From positions 1-62,049 of the forward strand of contig CALHVX010000036.1 in NCBI GenBank assembly GCA_938036875.1: DNA of 62,049 nt. Direction: 5' to 3'. The DNA comes from an uncultured Pseudomonadales bacterium. GTDB lineage: Bacteria > Pseudomonadota > Gammaproteobacteria > Pseudomonadales > Azotimanducaceae. Below are positions 1 to 8,754 of this stretch, piece after piece (within the stretch, counting starts at the first letter, position 1; every line of letters starts with the position of its first letter). The notes under the pieces are model-generated. The model made no database searches. It was not told the DNA's origin and saw only the letters and a list, made by a program, of their open reading frames with translations. Made by a program: the position numbers and the translations under genes.

Positions 1-1
1 T

Positions 2-256
2 GAAATTGGCGGTGGCGGCGCCCTGCGGACCAAAATCCCAGATGGGCCTAAAAAGCTGCCGCTGGAGCAGGTTCGATCCATGCAAAATCAGCTCGCCCAG
101 CTTGGGTTTGATACCGGTGGCGTGGATGGCCGTATTGGTCCGGCGACCCGTAGGGCACTGGCTTCCTTCCAGGCAAAAGTGGGTTTGATACCTGATGGCT
201 ATCCAGATACCGCAACCTTGACCCGGCTCCAGGGGCAAACCAGTAATCCCAGCTAA
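2..256 (+). CDS. Lytic murein transglycosylase, C-terminal fragment (peptidoglycan-binding domain), cut by window edge
   Basis: The frame is open from base 2 to the TAA at 254-256 and has no start inside the window, so this is the 3' end of a gene entering from the left. The 84 visible residues match a C-terminal PG_binding_1 domain: they contain LAQLGFDTGGVDGRIGPATR, then a SFQAKVGLIPDGYPD stretch and TLTRLQ. This arrangement is characteristic of the C-terminus of MltB-type (COG2951) lytic transglycosylases, which cleave glycan strands in the periplasm. The catalytic part lies outside the window, so the exact family is inferred from the binding domain. A strong hairpin with a T run follows directly after the stop. 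Confidence 0.8.
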   Translation, partial: EIGGGGALRTKIPDGPKKLPLEQVRSMQNQLAQLGFDTGGVDGRIGPATRRALASFQAKVGLIPDGYPDTATLTRLQGQTSNPS

Positions 257-261
257 GAAAA

Positions 262-287
262 AGCCGCACCTAGTGCGGCTTTTTTTT
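262..287. terminator. Rho-independent terminator, probably bidirectional
   Basis: An 8-bp perfect stem AGCCGCAC/GTGCGGCT with a CTA loop is followed by a run of eight T on the plus strand. A run of A precedes it, which gives a U run in the opposite direction. It sits between the converging transglycosylase fragment and pepF, so it can serve both. Confidence 0.9.
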
Positions 288-311
288 GCCTCCAACTTAG
301 GCTTTAAAGGT

Positions 312-2165
312 TTAACTCACGTTTACCCCAAGCTTCGCAGACAGCTTCTCCGCTTCATCCAGCCACCCGGTGATGCTGGCGCTAATGCCTTCACGCCAAA
401 AGTCTGGATCGCGTGGATCTAGCCCAAAGGGTTCCATCAGTTCAACCGCGTTTTTGCTGCCACCAGCGCGAAGCATGTCCAGGTACATGGGTTCAAAGTC
501 CGCACCAAACTGGTCTTTACGCGCGTATAGCGATTGGGTGAAGAGCTCACCGAATGCATAAGCGTAAACATAGAACGGCCGCATGAAGTGGGTAACGTAA
601 GCCCACAAGTTCTCAACGTTGTCGTAGGTAAACAGCTCCCCTTCTGGTCCGTAAAAGTCTTTGGTGGTTTGCATCCAGGCTTCGTTAAACTGCTCGAGCA
701 TCAAGGTGCCGTCTCGGCGTTGGCGGTGAATCTCGCGCTCAAAGTTAGAGAACGATATTTGCCGCACCACCGTGTTAACAAAGTCTCCCGACTTTTCCAT
801 ATACAACGCTAGCTTCTGCTCGTCACTAGTGGTGTGTTGCAACACGTATTGAAAGGTTGTCATCTCGCCAAAGATAGACGCAGTTTCGGCGTAAGCCATA
901 GGTGCGCGAAACATCAACGGCCCTTGCGCTTTGGCTGCCAGCATACCGTGCACGCCGTGCCCAACCTCGTGAGCCATGGTCATCACATCACGTGCGGAGC
1001 CCATGTAGTTCAAAAAGTTGTACGCCCGTGCTTCGCCATTGGGTAGCAATACGGAGTAGTTGAACGCACCGCCGCCTTTGCCTTCGGCGGGCGGAGCATC
1101 AACCCATTTGTTATCTAGCATCTTGGCAACCAAATCGCGCAAGGTGGGGCTAAAAGATTCGTAGGCAGAAAGCACGGTGTCAACGCAGTCCTGCCAAGGC
1201 ACGGTGGTTTTGTCGGCAAAAGGCATAGGTGCATTGCGGTCGGACCAAGCTAGCGTTTTCTGACCCAAGTGCGCGGCTACCAGCTTGTAGTAGCGTTGGC
1301 TTTGGACAGCGCCAACTTCGGCCACAGCCGTGTGCAGCGCTTCTACCGTAGCGTCATCCACTTGGTTACCCAGATTGCGCGCGGACATTGGGTTGGCGTA
1401 ACCCCGCTCTTGGTCTTCAACGGCTTTGGAGCCTAGAACCACATTTAGCGTGCGGGCCATGAGCTTATCGAAGCGCTGCTCGCTTAAGCCCTTGCTAAAG
1501 CAGGCTAGCGCAGCCGCGCGTTTCTCGGCGCTGGCATCGTTGTTGGCGACATGCAATATCTCAGGCAAGGTGAGCGATTCATCGCCTAGCTCAAAGCGTA
1601 GCTCAGATTCCATCTCGTCGATGTAGTCAGACCACTGGGAGGCACCAAAGGGTGAGCGCAGTGTTAAGGCGCGCTCAACATCTTGGTCGAGCAAAAACTG
1701 TCGGTTCTCCCGGGTTTGGTCCAGCATGGGTTGGTGTCGTGCCACGGTGGGGTCGCTCTTGAGCAATTTGGCGTAGGTTGCATCATCAATGGCCACCAAC
1801 TCGTGCTCAAAAAAGGTCAGGTAGTTGGCGCTGGCTTGGCTCCAGGCTTCTTGCACTTGCCCTAAGCGTTGCTGAATGTGCTGATTGGTGGCGTCGGTGC
1901 TGCGGCGCAAAAATAGGTACACCATTAGCTGGTCTGCTAGGCAGGTAATGCTGGCACGGTCTTCTAAGGCAGCACCTAAGTTTGTTGCCAGGTGACCCGC
2001 GTGCTGGCTGTGGAACGCTTCCACCGCTTTGAGCAACGCCTCAATGTCTTGTTGAAGCTTTGGATCGTCTAGGTCAGCGTACAAATCCTGCAGATCCCAA
2101 CGCACAGCGCCTGCGCCGTTTGCATCCGCGGTGTTGTCATTGTTGATGGTTTCTTTTTTGCTCAT
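312..2165 (-). CDS. pepF: Oligoendopeptidase F, M3 family zinc metallopeptidase
   Basis: 617 aa, close to the usual length of the M3B/PepF family. The zinc-binding HExxH motif is seen as HEVGH at residues 399-403, with the downstream metal-ligand region around AYAETASIFGE. No signal peptide or membrane segment is visible, so it should act in the cytoplasm, where the family trims oligopeptides. The ATG at 2165 has a good Shine-Dalgarno AGGAAAATC just upstream. It stands alone: its 3' end meets the bidirectional terminator, and its 5' end is separated from the divergent protease gene by a 370-bp regulatory region. Family assignment is firm; the peptide substrates are unknown. Confidence 0.93.
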   Translation of the reverse strand: MSKKETINNDNTADANGAGAVRWDLQDLYADLDDPKLQQDIEALLKAVEAFHSQHAGHLATNLGAALEDRASITCLADQLMVYLFLRRSTDATNQHIQQRLGQVQEAWSQASANYLTFFEHELVAIDDATYAKLLKSDPTVARHQPMLDQTRENRQFLLDQDVERALTLRSPFGASQWSDYIDEMESELRFELGDESLTLPEILHVANNDASAEKRAAALACFSKGLSEQRFDKLMARTLNVVLGSKAVEDQERGYANPMSARNLGNQVDDATVEALHTAVAEVGAVQSQRYYKLVAAHLGQKTLAWSDRNAPMPFADKTTVPWQDCVDTVLSAYESFSPTLRDLVAKMLDNKWVDAPPAEGKGGGAFNYSVLLPNGEARAYNFLNYMGSARDVMTMAHEVGHGVHGMLAAKAQGPLMFRAPMAYAETASIFGEMTTFQYVLQHTTSDEQKLALYMEKSGDFVNTVVRQISFSNFEREIHRQRRDGTLMLEQFNEAWMQTTKDFYGPEGELFTYDNVENLWAYVTHFMRPFYVYAYAFGELFTQSLYARKDQFGADFEPMYLDMLRAGGSKNAVELMEPFGLDPRDPDFWREGISASITGWLDEAEKLSAKLGVNVS

Positions 2166-2352
2166 GATTTTCCTAACGTGATGTTCCTAAGGTGATCTTT
2201 CCTAGTCGATCATTCTACCTAAGCGCGGCTAGCGGTCTAATGTAGCGGCGGCTAGCTGAGACACTGCGCCGCCCAAAGCGCGGTGCCTACCCATTTAACG
2301 CTCCTCTCTAATAGTTTTATGGCGCAACGCCGCCACTTTTCTTGTGGATCCG

Positions 2353-2384
2353 CCGAAATTTCGGTTGGTGGTCCGAAATATTGG
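2353..2384 (+). promoter_or_regulatory. Tandem palindromic sites, candidate enhancer (UAS) for a sigma-54 activator
   Basis: CCGAAATTTCGG at 2353-2364 is a perfect 12-bp palindrome. CCGAAATATTGG at 2373-2384 is a one-mismatch copy. The copies are exactly 20 bp apart, about two helical turns, so dimers bound to them would lie on the same DNA face. They are centred about 130 and 150 bp upstream of the start predicted from the sigma-54 promoter at 2483, the usual distance for bacterial enhancer-binding proteins. The binding protein is inferred, with the activator at 8754-11714 the obvious candidate. Confidence 0.55.
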
Positions 2385-2424
2385 CGTATGTAATGAGATG
2401 TAAATCCCAAAAAATGGCTCGAAT

Positions 2425-2436
2425 GGGCTTAAGCCC
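2425..2436 (+). promoter_or_regulatory. Perfect 12-bp palindrome GGGCTTAAGCCC, possible operator
   Basis: A perfect inverted repeat between the tandem CCGAAAT sites and the sigma-54 promoter. It is not followed by a T run, so it is unlikely to be a terminator. It could bind a regulator or a DNA-bending factor; no family is suggested by the sequence. Confidence 0.3.
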
Positions 2437-2482
2437 TTGAATTATAAAGGTTTGCATTTCCCTTACTTAAGTTGGCCTAGGT

Positions 2483-2498
2483 TGGCACCGGCATTGCA
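2483..2498 (+). promoter_or_regulatory. Sigma-54 (RpoN) -24/-12 promoter of the protease-EAL operon
   Basis: TGGCACCGGCATTGCA matches the RpoN consensus TGGCACG-N4-TTGCW at every conserved position except one (C for G after TGGCAC). Spacing between the GG and GC elements is correct. Transcription would start near 2510, about 27 bp before the ATG of the protease gene. A sigma-54 activator with an intact GAFTGA motif is encoded 6 kb away in the same cluster. Confidence 0.75.
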
Positions 2499-2536
2499 CT
2501 TTGTTTAGCAACTTTAAAAACGACTAGGCATTGGCA

Positions 2537-4471
2537 ATGGATTTACGAATAGGCATCACCTTAGCAACTGCAAGCGCCGTTATGCTCGCTGGCTATCACT
2601 GGGCAAGCGAAGACGGTGATACCGCTATGTTGAGCGCCACCGCTCAAGCACCTTTCGAGGCAACCGAGCTGCGCGCCGGTGTACAGCAGGCGTTAGCCGC
2701 TACCGTTGCTCAGAACCAATCAATGGATGCAGGCCTTCCCATGCTGAACGCAGCGGGCTTGGCTGGTGCAACTTTGGTGAGCAACGGCGCAAGCAATGGC
2801 ATTGATAGCCAGGGTGATGATCAAAACGCACAGTCAGGTGAGGCAATCCCCGCTGCCGCTGCTGCACGAATGACGCGTCAAGTACAGCAACTTGCTCAGC
2901 AAGGTGGCTCAGACATGGTCGAACTGGTTGTTGCCTACAACCCGAGCGACTCAGGTGCTGAAAACGATCGTGTTGCGGCGTTGGGTGGTGAGGTGAAGCG
3001 CGCCTTCACAAACCTTCCCATGCGTACCTTGCGAGTGCCAGCTAGTGCGCTTATTGAGCTGGCTGGTTACGAAGGTATCTCGATCATTGATGTAGACGCT
3101 GAAGTACGGGCTTCCGCCACTTCGGTTTTCCAAACTTCTCGTGTACCGGCAAAGAATTCAAGCCAGTACGCGTCTGCACGCGGTGATGTTGCGGTAGCCG
3201 TGCTCGATTCAGGCGTTAGCAAGCACCCAGACATCAACTTGCAGGCGAGCTTACGCTGCTTGACCGGTAGCTCTTTTGTAGCAAGCAACAAGAACGACTA
3301 CTACGGTTGCAAATCAACGGGTGCGGCTGACTATTACGGCCATGGCACGCACATCGCTGGCGCTGCTGGTGGTACCGGCTACTACTCCTACGAGCAACAC
3401 ACCGGCGTTGCCGCTAGCGCGCCCGTCGTATCGCTGCAAGTGTTAGACAGCAACGGTATGGGTAACACGAGCAATGTGATTTCAGCTTTGGATTGGGTTC
3501 TGAGCAACCATCGTTCGCACGACATCAAAGTAGTGAACATGTCTTTAGGTAAGGTAGTGACTGAGTCTAGCGCTAGCGACCTATTGGTCTTGGCTGCGGA
3601 AGCGGTTTGGGACGCGGGCATTGTGGTTGTCGCTTCTGCAGGTAACTATGGCAAACATGGTGAGTTCACCGTGGTCAGCCCAGGCAGCTCACGCAAAATC
3701 ATTACCGTTGGCTCCTTGACCGATAATCGTACCGGCAGCAACTTTTCCGATGACTATGTTTCTACTTACTCATCGCGCGGTCCGGCTGCAATCGATTTGA
3801 CCTTAAAGCCAGATTTGTTGGCCCCAGGTAACCGAGTGGTTGCTGCGGCAACGCCAAGTTCACACCTAAAGCGCGCGGTTGGTGATCAAAACGTCAACTG
3901 CGGCTCTTACTGTAACCCTTACTACGTTGAAATGTCCGGCACCAGCATGGCAGCCGGCTTGGTCTCCGGCGCTGCAGCATTGATGCTGGCCCAAGAGCCA
4001 AACTTAAGTCCTGCCACGATCAAGGCTCGCTTGATGCGCTCGGCGCGCAAGATCAGCGGCGACCCCGTTGCAACCGGCGCTGGTGTTATGGACGTGACCG
4101 CAGCTCTCCAAGATACCGGGGTGATGCAAGGTGAAGCCTTGTCACCCCTGTTGATCCCCGCCGCTGATGGCAGCCATGTGTTGGTACAAGACACCGCTGA
4201 GCTTTGGAATGACGTTAGCTTCAGCGCTTCTGCCATCTGGGATGGCGGCTCAAAATGGTCAGCCCCCAACGACAGCAGTGCACCTAAGGGTTACCTGAAC
4301 GCGGGTAGCCAAGTTTGGGAAGGCAGTGCTGAAAAGATTGCCGGCGGCACCAGCGCTAACAGCTACTTGTGGGCCAACAGCTACCTCTGGGCGAACAGCT
4401 ACCTTTGGGCGAACAGCTACCTCTGGGCCAACAGCTACTTGTGGGCCAACTCTGCAGCGACGTCTGACTAG
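2537..4471 (+). CDS. Subtilisin-like (S8) serine protease with C-terminal SYLWAN repeats
   Basis: 644 aa from ATG 2537, which has AGG 8 bp upstream; a TTG two codons earlier is possible but less likely. Residues about 5-22 are hydrophobic and resemble a signal or anchor segment. Residues about 115-185 look like an I9-type propeptide. The catalytic triad is complete: D224 (VLDSGV), H269 (GHGTHIAG) and S470 (SGTSMAAG), with oxyanion N370 (ASAGNYG). After the catalytic domain the chain carries scattered W-containing hexads and ends in five perfect SYLWAN units. The gene starts an operon with the EAL gene 58 bp downstream, under a sigma-54-type promoter. Export and maturation are inferred from the propeptide; the target is unknown. 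The tail may serve surface attachment, oligomerisation or secretion, but nothing in the sequence decides this. Confidence 0.9.
   Translation: MDLRIGITLATASAVMLAGYHWASEDGDTAMLSATAQAPFEATELRAGVQQALAATVAQNQSMDAGLPMLNAAGLAGATLVSNGASNGIDSQGDDQNAQSGEAIPAAAAARMTRQVQQLAQQGGSDMVELVVAYNPSDSGAENDRVAALGGEVKRAFTNLPMRTLRVPASALIELAGYEGISIIDVDAEVRASATSVFQTSRVPAKNSSQYASARGDVAVAVLDSGVSKHPDINLQASLRCLTGSSFVASNKNDYYGCKSTGAADYYGHGTHIAGAAGGTGYYSYEQHTGVAASAPVVSLQVLDSNGMGNTSNVISALDWVLSNHRSHDIKVVNMSLGKVVTESSASDLLVLAAEAVWDAGIVVVASAGNYGKHGEFTVVSPGSSRKIITVGSLTDNRTGSNFSDDYVSTYSSRGPAAIDLTLKPDLLAPGNRVVAAATPSSHLKRAVGDQNVNCGSYCNPYYVEMSGTSMAAGLVSGAAALMLAQEPNLSPATIKARLMRSARKISGDPVATGAGVMDVTAALQDTGVMQGEALSPLLIPAADGSHVLVQDTAELWNDVSFSASAIWDGGSKWSAPNDSSAPKGYLNAGSQVWEGSAEKIAGGTSANSYLWANSYLWANSYLWANSYLWANSYLWANSAATSD
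4358..4447 (+). repeat. Five tandem 18-bp units encoding NSYLWA/SYLWAN
   Basis: Consensus AACAGCTACYTSTGGGCS, five copies with no indels, followed by one more AAC. Units differ only at synonymous Leu (TTG, CTC, CTT, CTC, TTG) and Ala (GCC, GCG, GCG, GCC, GCC) positions, so the protein repeat is perfect. This points to selection on the peptide or to recent expansion followed by silent drift. Confidence 0.95.
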
Positions 4472-4529
4472 TCGCTGCCAACACCGAGGGATGTGGAGAG
4501 TTTAGGGTTATTGAGAGGGAATGAAAGAG

Positions 4530-5423
4530 ATGGGTAAGCAACAAGACCAAATGAGCAGTGCTAGAGAAATGGGAGCCACCAACAACGTGGTTGCCTTTCC
4601 AACCAAGGCTCGAACCGTAAATCTTGGCCAGCCACTGGTCGCGCCTCAAGCCGATCAGCGCGAGATTGATTTGGAGTCAATCTTTGCCGGCTCAGGAATC
4701 GGAGCGCAGTATCAGCCCCAGGTGGACATGCGTTCTGGTGAGTTGGTTGGCATCGAAGCTTTGCTCCGTATTCGTGACCCCAAAGGCAACTTGCTCTGCA
4801 CTGGTGAGGTCATTGCCGCTGCTGAGCAAGCAGGCTTTATCGAGCAGATTGGGCATCGCATGCTGCAGACCGCTTGCATGGACTTTGCCAGGCTACGACG
4901 TGCAGGCCGCGCGCCTCAGCGTCTAGCTGTTAACCTTTCGCCCTTGGAGTTGCGTCAGTCCAACTATGCTGAGTTTGTTGTTCAAGCGGTTGCTGATGCA
5001 GGTCTAGCATTTTCGGATCTTGAGCTTGAGATCACCGAAGGATGGTCGCTAGATGATCCCAGCTTGCACCTTCAGCAACTGGTTGAGTTAGCCGATCTTG
5101 GTATCTCCCTAGCCATTGACGACTTTGGTGCAGGTCACGCTGCTTGGGCTCATGTCCTCAAGCTACCGATCAGCGCGTTGAAGATAGACCGTTCGTTGAT
5201 TGCCGACATTGCGCGCGACCCTCGGGCTGCTGCAGTGGTCAAAAGCATCTGCTCAACCTGTAACGACCTGAACCTAAATGTGGTTGCTGAAGGGGTTTGT
5301 CATGTTGCGCAATCCAAGCTTTTGCTCGACATGAATTGTCACATCGGCCAAGGCTTTGGCATCGCTCGCCCCATGCCGCTAGAAAATTTGTTGCAGCTTA
5401 AGCCACTGACTGTTGCTTGCTAG
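4530..5423 (+). CDS. EAL-domain cyclic-di-GMP phosphodiesterase
   Basis: 297 aa, a stand-alone EAL domain with a short, polar, unassigned N-terminus of about 50 residues. The ATG at 4530 lies 9 bp after GAGAGGGA; an ATG at 4521 directly abuts that site and is less likely. The active-site set looks complete: E76 of EAL, VNLS, ITE, DDFG with D197/D198, LKID, AEGV and the GQGFGIARP C-terminal motif. It should hydrolyse c-di-GMP to pGpG in the cytoplasm. It follows the S8 protease with no terminator between, so it probably shares the sigma-54 promoter. Its 3' end overlaps that of the convergent GGDEF gene by 26 bp, pairing two opposing c-di-GMP enzymes. Catalytic activity is inferred from the motifs. 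Confidence 0.93.
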   Translation: MGKQQDQMSSAREMGATNNVVAFPTKARTVNLGQPLVAPQADQREIDLESIFAGSGIGAQYQPQVDMRSGELVGIEALLRIRDPKGNLLCTGEVIAAAEQAGFIEQIGHRMLQTACMDFARLRRAGRAPQRLAVNLSPLELRQSNYAEFVVQAVADAGLAFSDLELEITEGWSLDDPSLHLQQLVELADLGISLAIDDFGAGHAAWAHVLKLPISALKIDRSLIADIARDPRAAAVVKSICSTCNDLNLNVVAEGVCHVAQSKLLLDMNCHIGQGFGIARPMPLENLLQLKPLTVAC

Positions 5424-8400
5424 CTAAGGCAACCGGCTCGGGTAGGCAAGTGCTGTACTGCAACTTGCCCGCTGCAACCAACTCTTCCAAGGCGCCTGGT
5501 AAAAGCGCTGCCTCTTCCGGGGTAATCTCCGGCTTACCGTTCAGCACAAACCAGCCGTTACGACCATTCGATTTAACGATGTAAGCACCAGCATCCGCCA
5601 CGTTTAAGCTTTGTTCCCAGGTCAGCAAGTTGGTCTTTAGTGGAGCCAAAGGATAAGGCACGGCACCAACCGAGCAGGCCAAGCGAGCGGTTTGACCGTT
5701 GCCGATATCGTAAACGTGTTCCGCAATAGCGAGACGCACGCGTTCTGCAAAGTTAGCAATGCCAGCAAGCCCTAAGGTTTGGCCCGTAATCAGAAACTCA
5801 TCTCCACCCCAGCGAATAACCGTGTCGGATTTGCGGGTGCAGTCCAACAGCGCATCGCGTACCTGTAGCAAGGCTTTGTCACCCGCAGCGTGTCCGTAGT
5901 TGTCGTTGATCGACTTAAAGCCATCCAGGTCGATCATCATGAAAAACATAACCGACTGCTGGTAGTGCGAGTAGTCTGCATCTGGGCTTTGCCGCTTGGC
6001 GTGGCTTTCGCGGTCTAGCGTGCTGATCTGTTGCTCGATAAATTGGTTCAAATAGCGACGGTTGTAGAGCCCGGTTAACGAATCGGTGTAGCTGGCTTGC
6101 AGCAGCTTATCGTTGAGGTCTTCAAGCTGACGGTTGCGCTCACCCAGCTGGGAGGTGCGCTCAGCCACCTGGCTTTCGAGCAACTCACGTTGTTGCGCTT
6201 CTCGAGCACGTCGCGCTCGCACCTGTTGATAGGCAAGATACAGGAGTAGGGCAAACAACAACGCGTAGCAAGCGTAAGCCCAGTTAGAACGCCATGGTGG
6301 TGGTTGCACCACAACAGACAATTGAGCCCCTTGCTCGTTCCAAATGTCATCGTTGTTGGCTGCCTTCACCCTAAAGGTATAAGTGCCCGGCGATAAGTTG
6401 GCATAGGTGATACGGCGCATGGCTTGTGGGTTCTGCCATTCGGTATCAAAGCCTTCCAGCTGATAGCGATAGTCGTTTTTATCCGGCGAGGTATAGTCCA
6501 GCGCGGCAAACTCAAGCGCTATGTAGTTGTCCGTATGCGAGATGGTCACCGGGTTTTTATCTGGTGTGCCGGAGTAGCGAACGCCTAAGCGTTGCAAAGG
6601 CGAGTAGGCGCTGAGCACAATCGGGGGGATCGTTTCGCTGCGGCGAATCTTACCCGGCACAAAGGCTACCGCCCCTTCAGAGCCACCAAACAGAAGCTGA
6701 CCGGTGCGGCTGCGAAAGCGCGCGCCTAAGTTGAACTCATCACCGATTAGCCCGTTACGACGATCGTAGTGGCGGATTTCTTTGTCTTGTACGTTGATGC
6801 GGCTGATGCCCCGATTGCTCGACATCCATAAGTGGCCTGCGTCATCTTCTAGCAAACCGTAGATGGTGTTGCTGCGCAGCCCATCGGCTTTGTTCCATTT
6901 GACGAAGATCTCGCGGCCGGCGGCGCGGTCCGCCGCACGCCACTGGTTCAGACCATCGTTCATGGTGGCAATCCACAGCGAGCCATCACTAGATTCGTAC
7001 ACTTCCCAGGCTGCGCTGCTGCTGAGCGAGTTTTGGTTGTTGGGGTCGTGGGTCAGCTGCTCAAAAATTCCCTCAGGCTCAACCAATCGATTCAGGCCGC
7101 CGCGCTCGGTACCCACCCACAAGGTGTTCTGTTTGTCCCGGGTAATGGCCAAGATACGGTTGCCGCCAATGCTGTCAGGGTTGTTTTCGTCATGCTTGAA
7201 CAGGGTGATGTCACCGTTCGGGTCCATACGATGTAGTCCGCCGCCGAAGGTGCCAATCCACATGGTGCCGTCTGGGTCACCATAAAGGGACGAGATCCGA
7301 TTGCTGCTAAGTTGGGGTTTGCTTATGCGTTGCAGCTTGCCGGTCTTGATGTCGTAGCGGTTTAGGCCGTTGCTGCGGGTGCCCGCCCACACCACATCCT
7401 TTGGGTCGATAAACAGCGCCATCACACGATCATCGCTTAAGCTCTGCTCATCTTGGGGATCGTTTTTCAGCATCAAGGTGCTGGCGGTGGCCCGGTCGAT
7501 AGCGGTTAAGCCACCGCCGTAGGTCCCAATCCAAAGGTGACCGGCAGAATCCTCAGAGATAGCGGTAACAATATCGGCGCCCAAACGGCCTTCGTCTTTG
7601 CGGAAGTGGGTGAACGCGTCACTTAGGTAGTTCCAGGTGTTAACCCCCGCGTAGGAGCCAACCCACAGGACCCCGTCCGAGCTTTGAAACCAGGTGCTAA
7701 GGCGGCTGGTCCCTAGGCTGGTGGGATCACTATCTTCGGCGAAGTAGTGAGCAAAGCCGTTGGCATTGGGCCGCCACTCGTTTAAGCCTTTGTCGGTTGC
7801 AATCCACAAGGTGCCGTCTTGGTCTTCCATGATGGCGCGAACAAAGTTGCTGCTCAAACTTTTAGGGTCTTCAGGGTCGTGGGTAAACCGTTGAAACAGG
7901 TCGGTGTCTGGATTGAGCAAACTGACGCCACCGTCACGTGTGCCTACCCACAACCAGCCATCGCGATCTTCAAAGATGGCCGAGACTCGGTCTCCACCTA
8001 GGCTTTGTGGGTTGTCACTGCTTTGGTAAGACACGAACGAGTTGTTTGCTCGATCAAAACGCGCCAGACCACCACCATCGGTACCCACCCATAGACGCCC
8101 ACGTAGATCTTCGTTGATGGTTAATACGGCGTTAGCGGGCAGGCTGCTGTTGTCGCCGGCGTCGTGAGTGTAATGATGAACCTTGAGGGTATTGGCATCG
8201 ATGCGGTTTAACCCCGCTTTAACCGTGCCTATCCACATGTTGCCTTGCTGATCTTGGTGCAGGGTTCGCACTCGATCGCTGCTGATGCTGTTGGGGTCAT
8301 CCGGGTTGTGACGAATCGTGGAGAACTTCTCGGTGATGGGGTCATAGATGTTGATACCCCCGCCATCGGTAGCAATCCACAGCTTGCCATCGGCGGCTAG

Positions 8401-8754
8401 GGCCAAGGCAAAGATCCAGTTGTTGCTAAGTGAGGTGGCGTCGAAAGGGTCGCGTTCGAATAGTTTGATCTCGTGACCGTTGTAGCGGTTGAGGCCGTCT
8501 TGGGTTGCTATCCAGATAAACCCTTGCTGGTCTTGGACTACGGCCATGACGCTATCTTGCGACAAGCCTTGGGCTGCGTTGACGTGAGCAAAGCGTAGGT
8601 TACGTTGGATTAGCGGTGCATTTTCTGCGTTGCCGGTGTCCGCTGCGGAGAATCCCACTGGCAGCGTTGCCATAGTGCTGCCAGCAGCAGTGCCGCTGGA
8701 TAGCGTTGTTAGCAACAGCATGAAGGTAAGTAAAAAAGCGGCAATATTGTTCAT
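5398..8754 (-). CDS. Membrane sensor diguanylate cyclase: double beta-propeller, Y_Y_Y domain, TM, GGDEF
   Basis: 1118 aa. A signal peptide (residues 1 to about 28) is followed by about 13-14 Reg_prop repeats, each with an LWIGT-like and a GLNR/GGL-like strand, enough for two seven-bladed propellers. A Y_Y_Y domain lies at about 735-815 (YRYQLEGFDTEW), one transmembrane helix at about 822-842, a coiled-coil linker, and a GGDEF domain from about 890. The signature GGDEF is intact at 983-987, and an inhibitory I-site RKSD sits at 974-977, the correct five residues upstream. The layout resembles hybrid two-component sensors in which the kinase is replaced by a cyclase, so an extracytoplasmic signal probably controls c-di-GMP synthesis. 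Its ATG overlaps the stop of the sigma-54 regulator gene (TAATG), implying coupled translation. Confidence 0.92.
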   Translation of the reverse strand: MNNIAAFLLTFMLLLTTLSSGTAAGSTMATLPVGFSAADTGNAENAPLIQRNLRFAHVNAAQGLSQDSVMAVVQDQQGFIWIATQDGLNRYNGHEIKLFERDPFDATSLSNNWIFALALAADGKLWIATDGGGINIYDPITEKFSTIRHNPDDPNSISSDRVRTLHQDQQGNMWIGTVKAGLNRIDANTLKVHHYTHDAGDNSSLPANAVLTINEDLRGRLWVGTDGGGLARFDRANNSFVSYQSSDNPQSLGGDRVSAIFEDRDGWLWVGTRDGGVSLLNPDTDLFQRFTHDPEDPKSLSSNFVRAIMEDQDGTLWIATDKGLNEWRPNANGFAHYFAEDSDPTSLGTSRLSTWFQSSDGVLWVGSYAGVNTWNYLSDAFTHFRKDEGRLGADIVTAISEDSAGHLWIGTYGGGLTAIDRATASTLMLKNDPQDEQSLSDDRVMALFIDPKDVVWAGTRSNGLNRYDIKTGKLQRISKPQLSSNRISSLYGDPDGTMWIGTFGGGLHRMDPNGDITLFKHDENNPDSIGGNRILAITRDKQNTLWVGTERGGLNRLVEPEGIFEQLTHDPNNQNSLSSSAAWEVYESSDGSLWIATMNDGLNQWRAADRAAGREIFVKWNKADGLRSNTIYGLLEDDAGHLWMSSNRGISRINVQDKEIRHYDRRNGLIGDEFNLGARFRSRTGQLLFGGSEGAVAFVPGKIRRSETIPPIVLSAYSPLQRLGVRYSGTPDKNPVTISHTDNYIALEFAALDYTSPDKNDYRYQLEGFDTEWQNPQAMRRITYANLSPGTYTFRVKAANNDDIWNEQGAQLSVVVQPPPWRSNWAYACYALLFALLLYLAYQQVRARRAREAQQRELLESQVAERTSQLGERNRQLEDLNDKLLQASYTDSLTGLYNRRYLNQFIEQQISTLDRESHAKRQSPDADYSHYQQSVMFFMMIDLDGFKSINDNYGHAAGDKALLQVRDALLDCTRKSDTVIRWGGDEFLITGQTLGLAGIANFAERVRLAIAEHVYDIGNGQTARLACSVGAVPYPLAPLKTNLLTWEQSLNVADAGAYIVKSNGRNGWFVLNGKPEITPEEAALLPGALEELVAAGKLQYSTCLPEPVALASKQQSVA

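Larger units (their letters stand above)
2166..2536. other. 370-bp divergent intergenic region between pepF and the S8 protease
   Basis: No convincing ORF or RNA gene was seen here. The pepF-proximal 150 bp is unremarkable. The half next to the protease holds three palindromes (2353-2364, 2373-2384, 2425-2436) and a sigma-54-type -24/-12 element (2483-2498), each listed separately. Confidence 0.8.
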
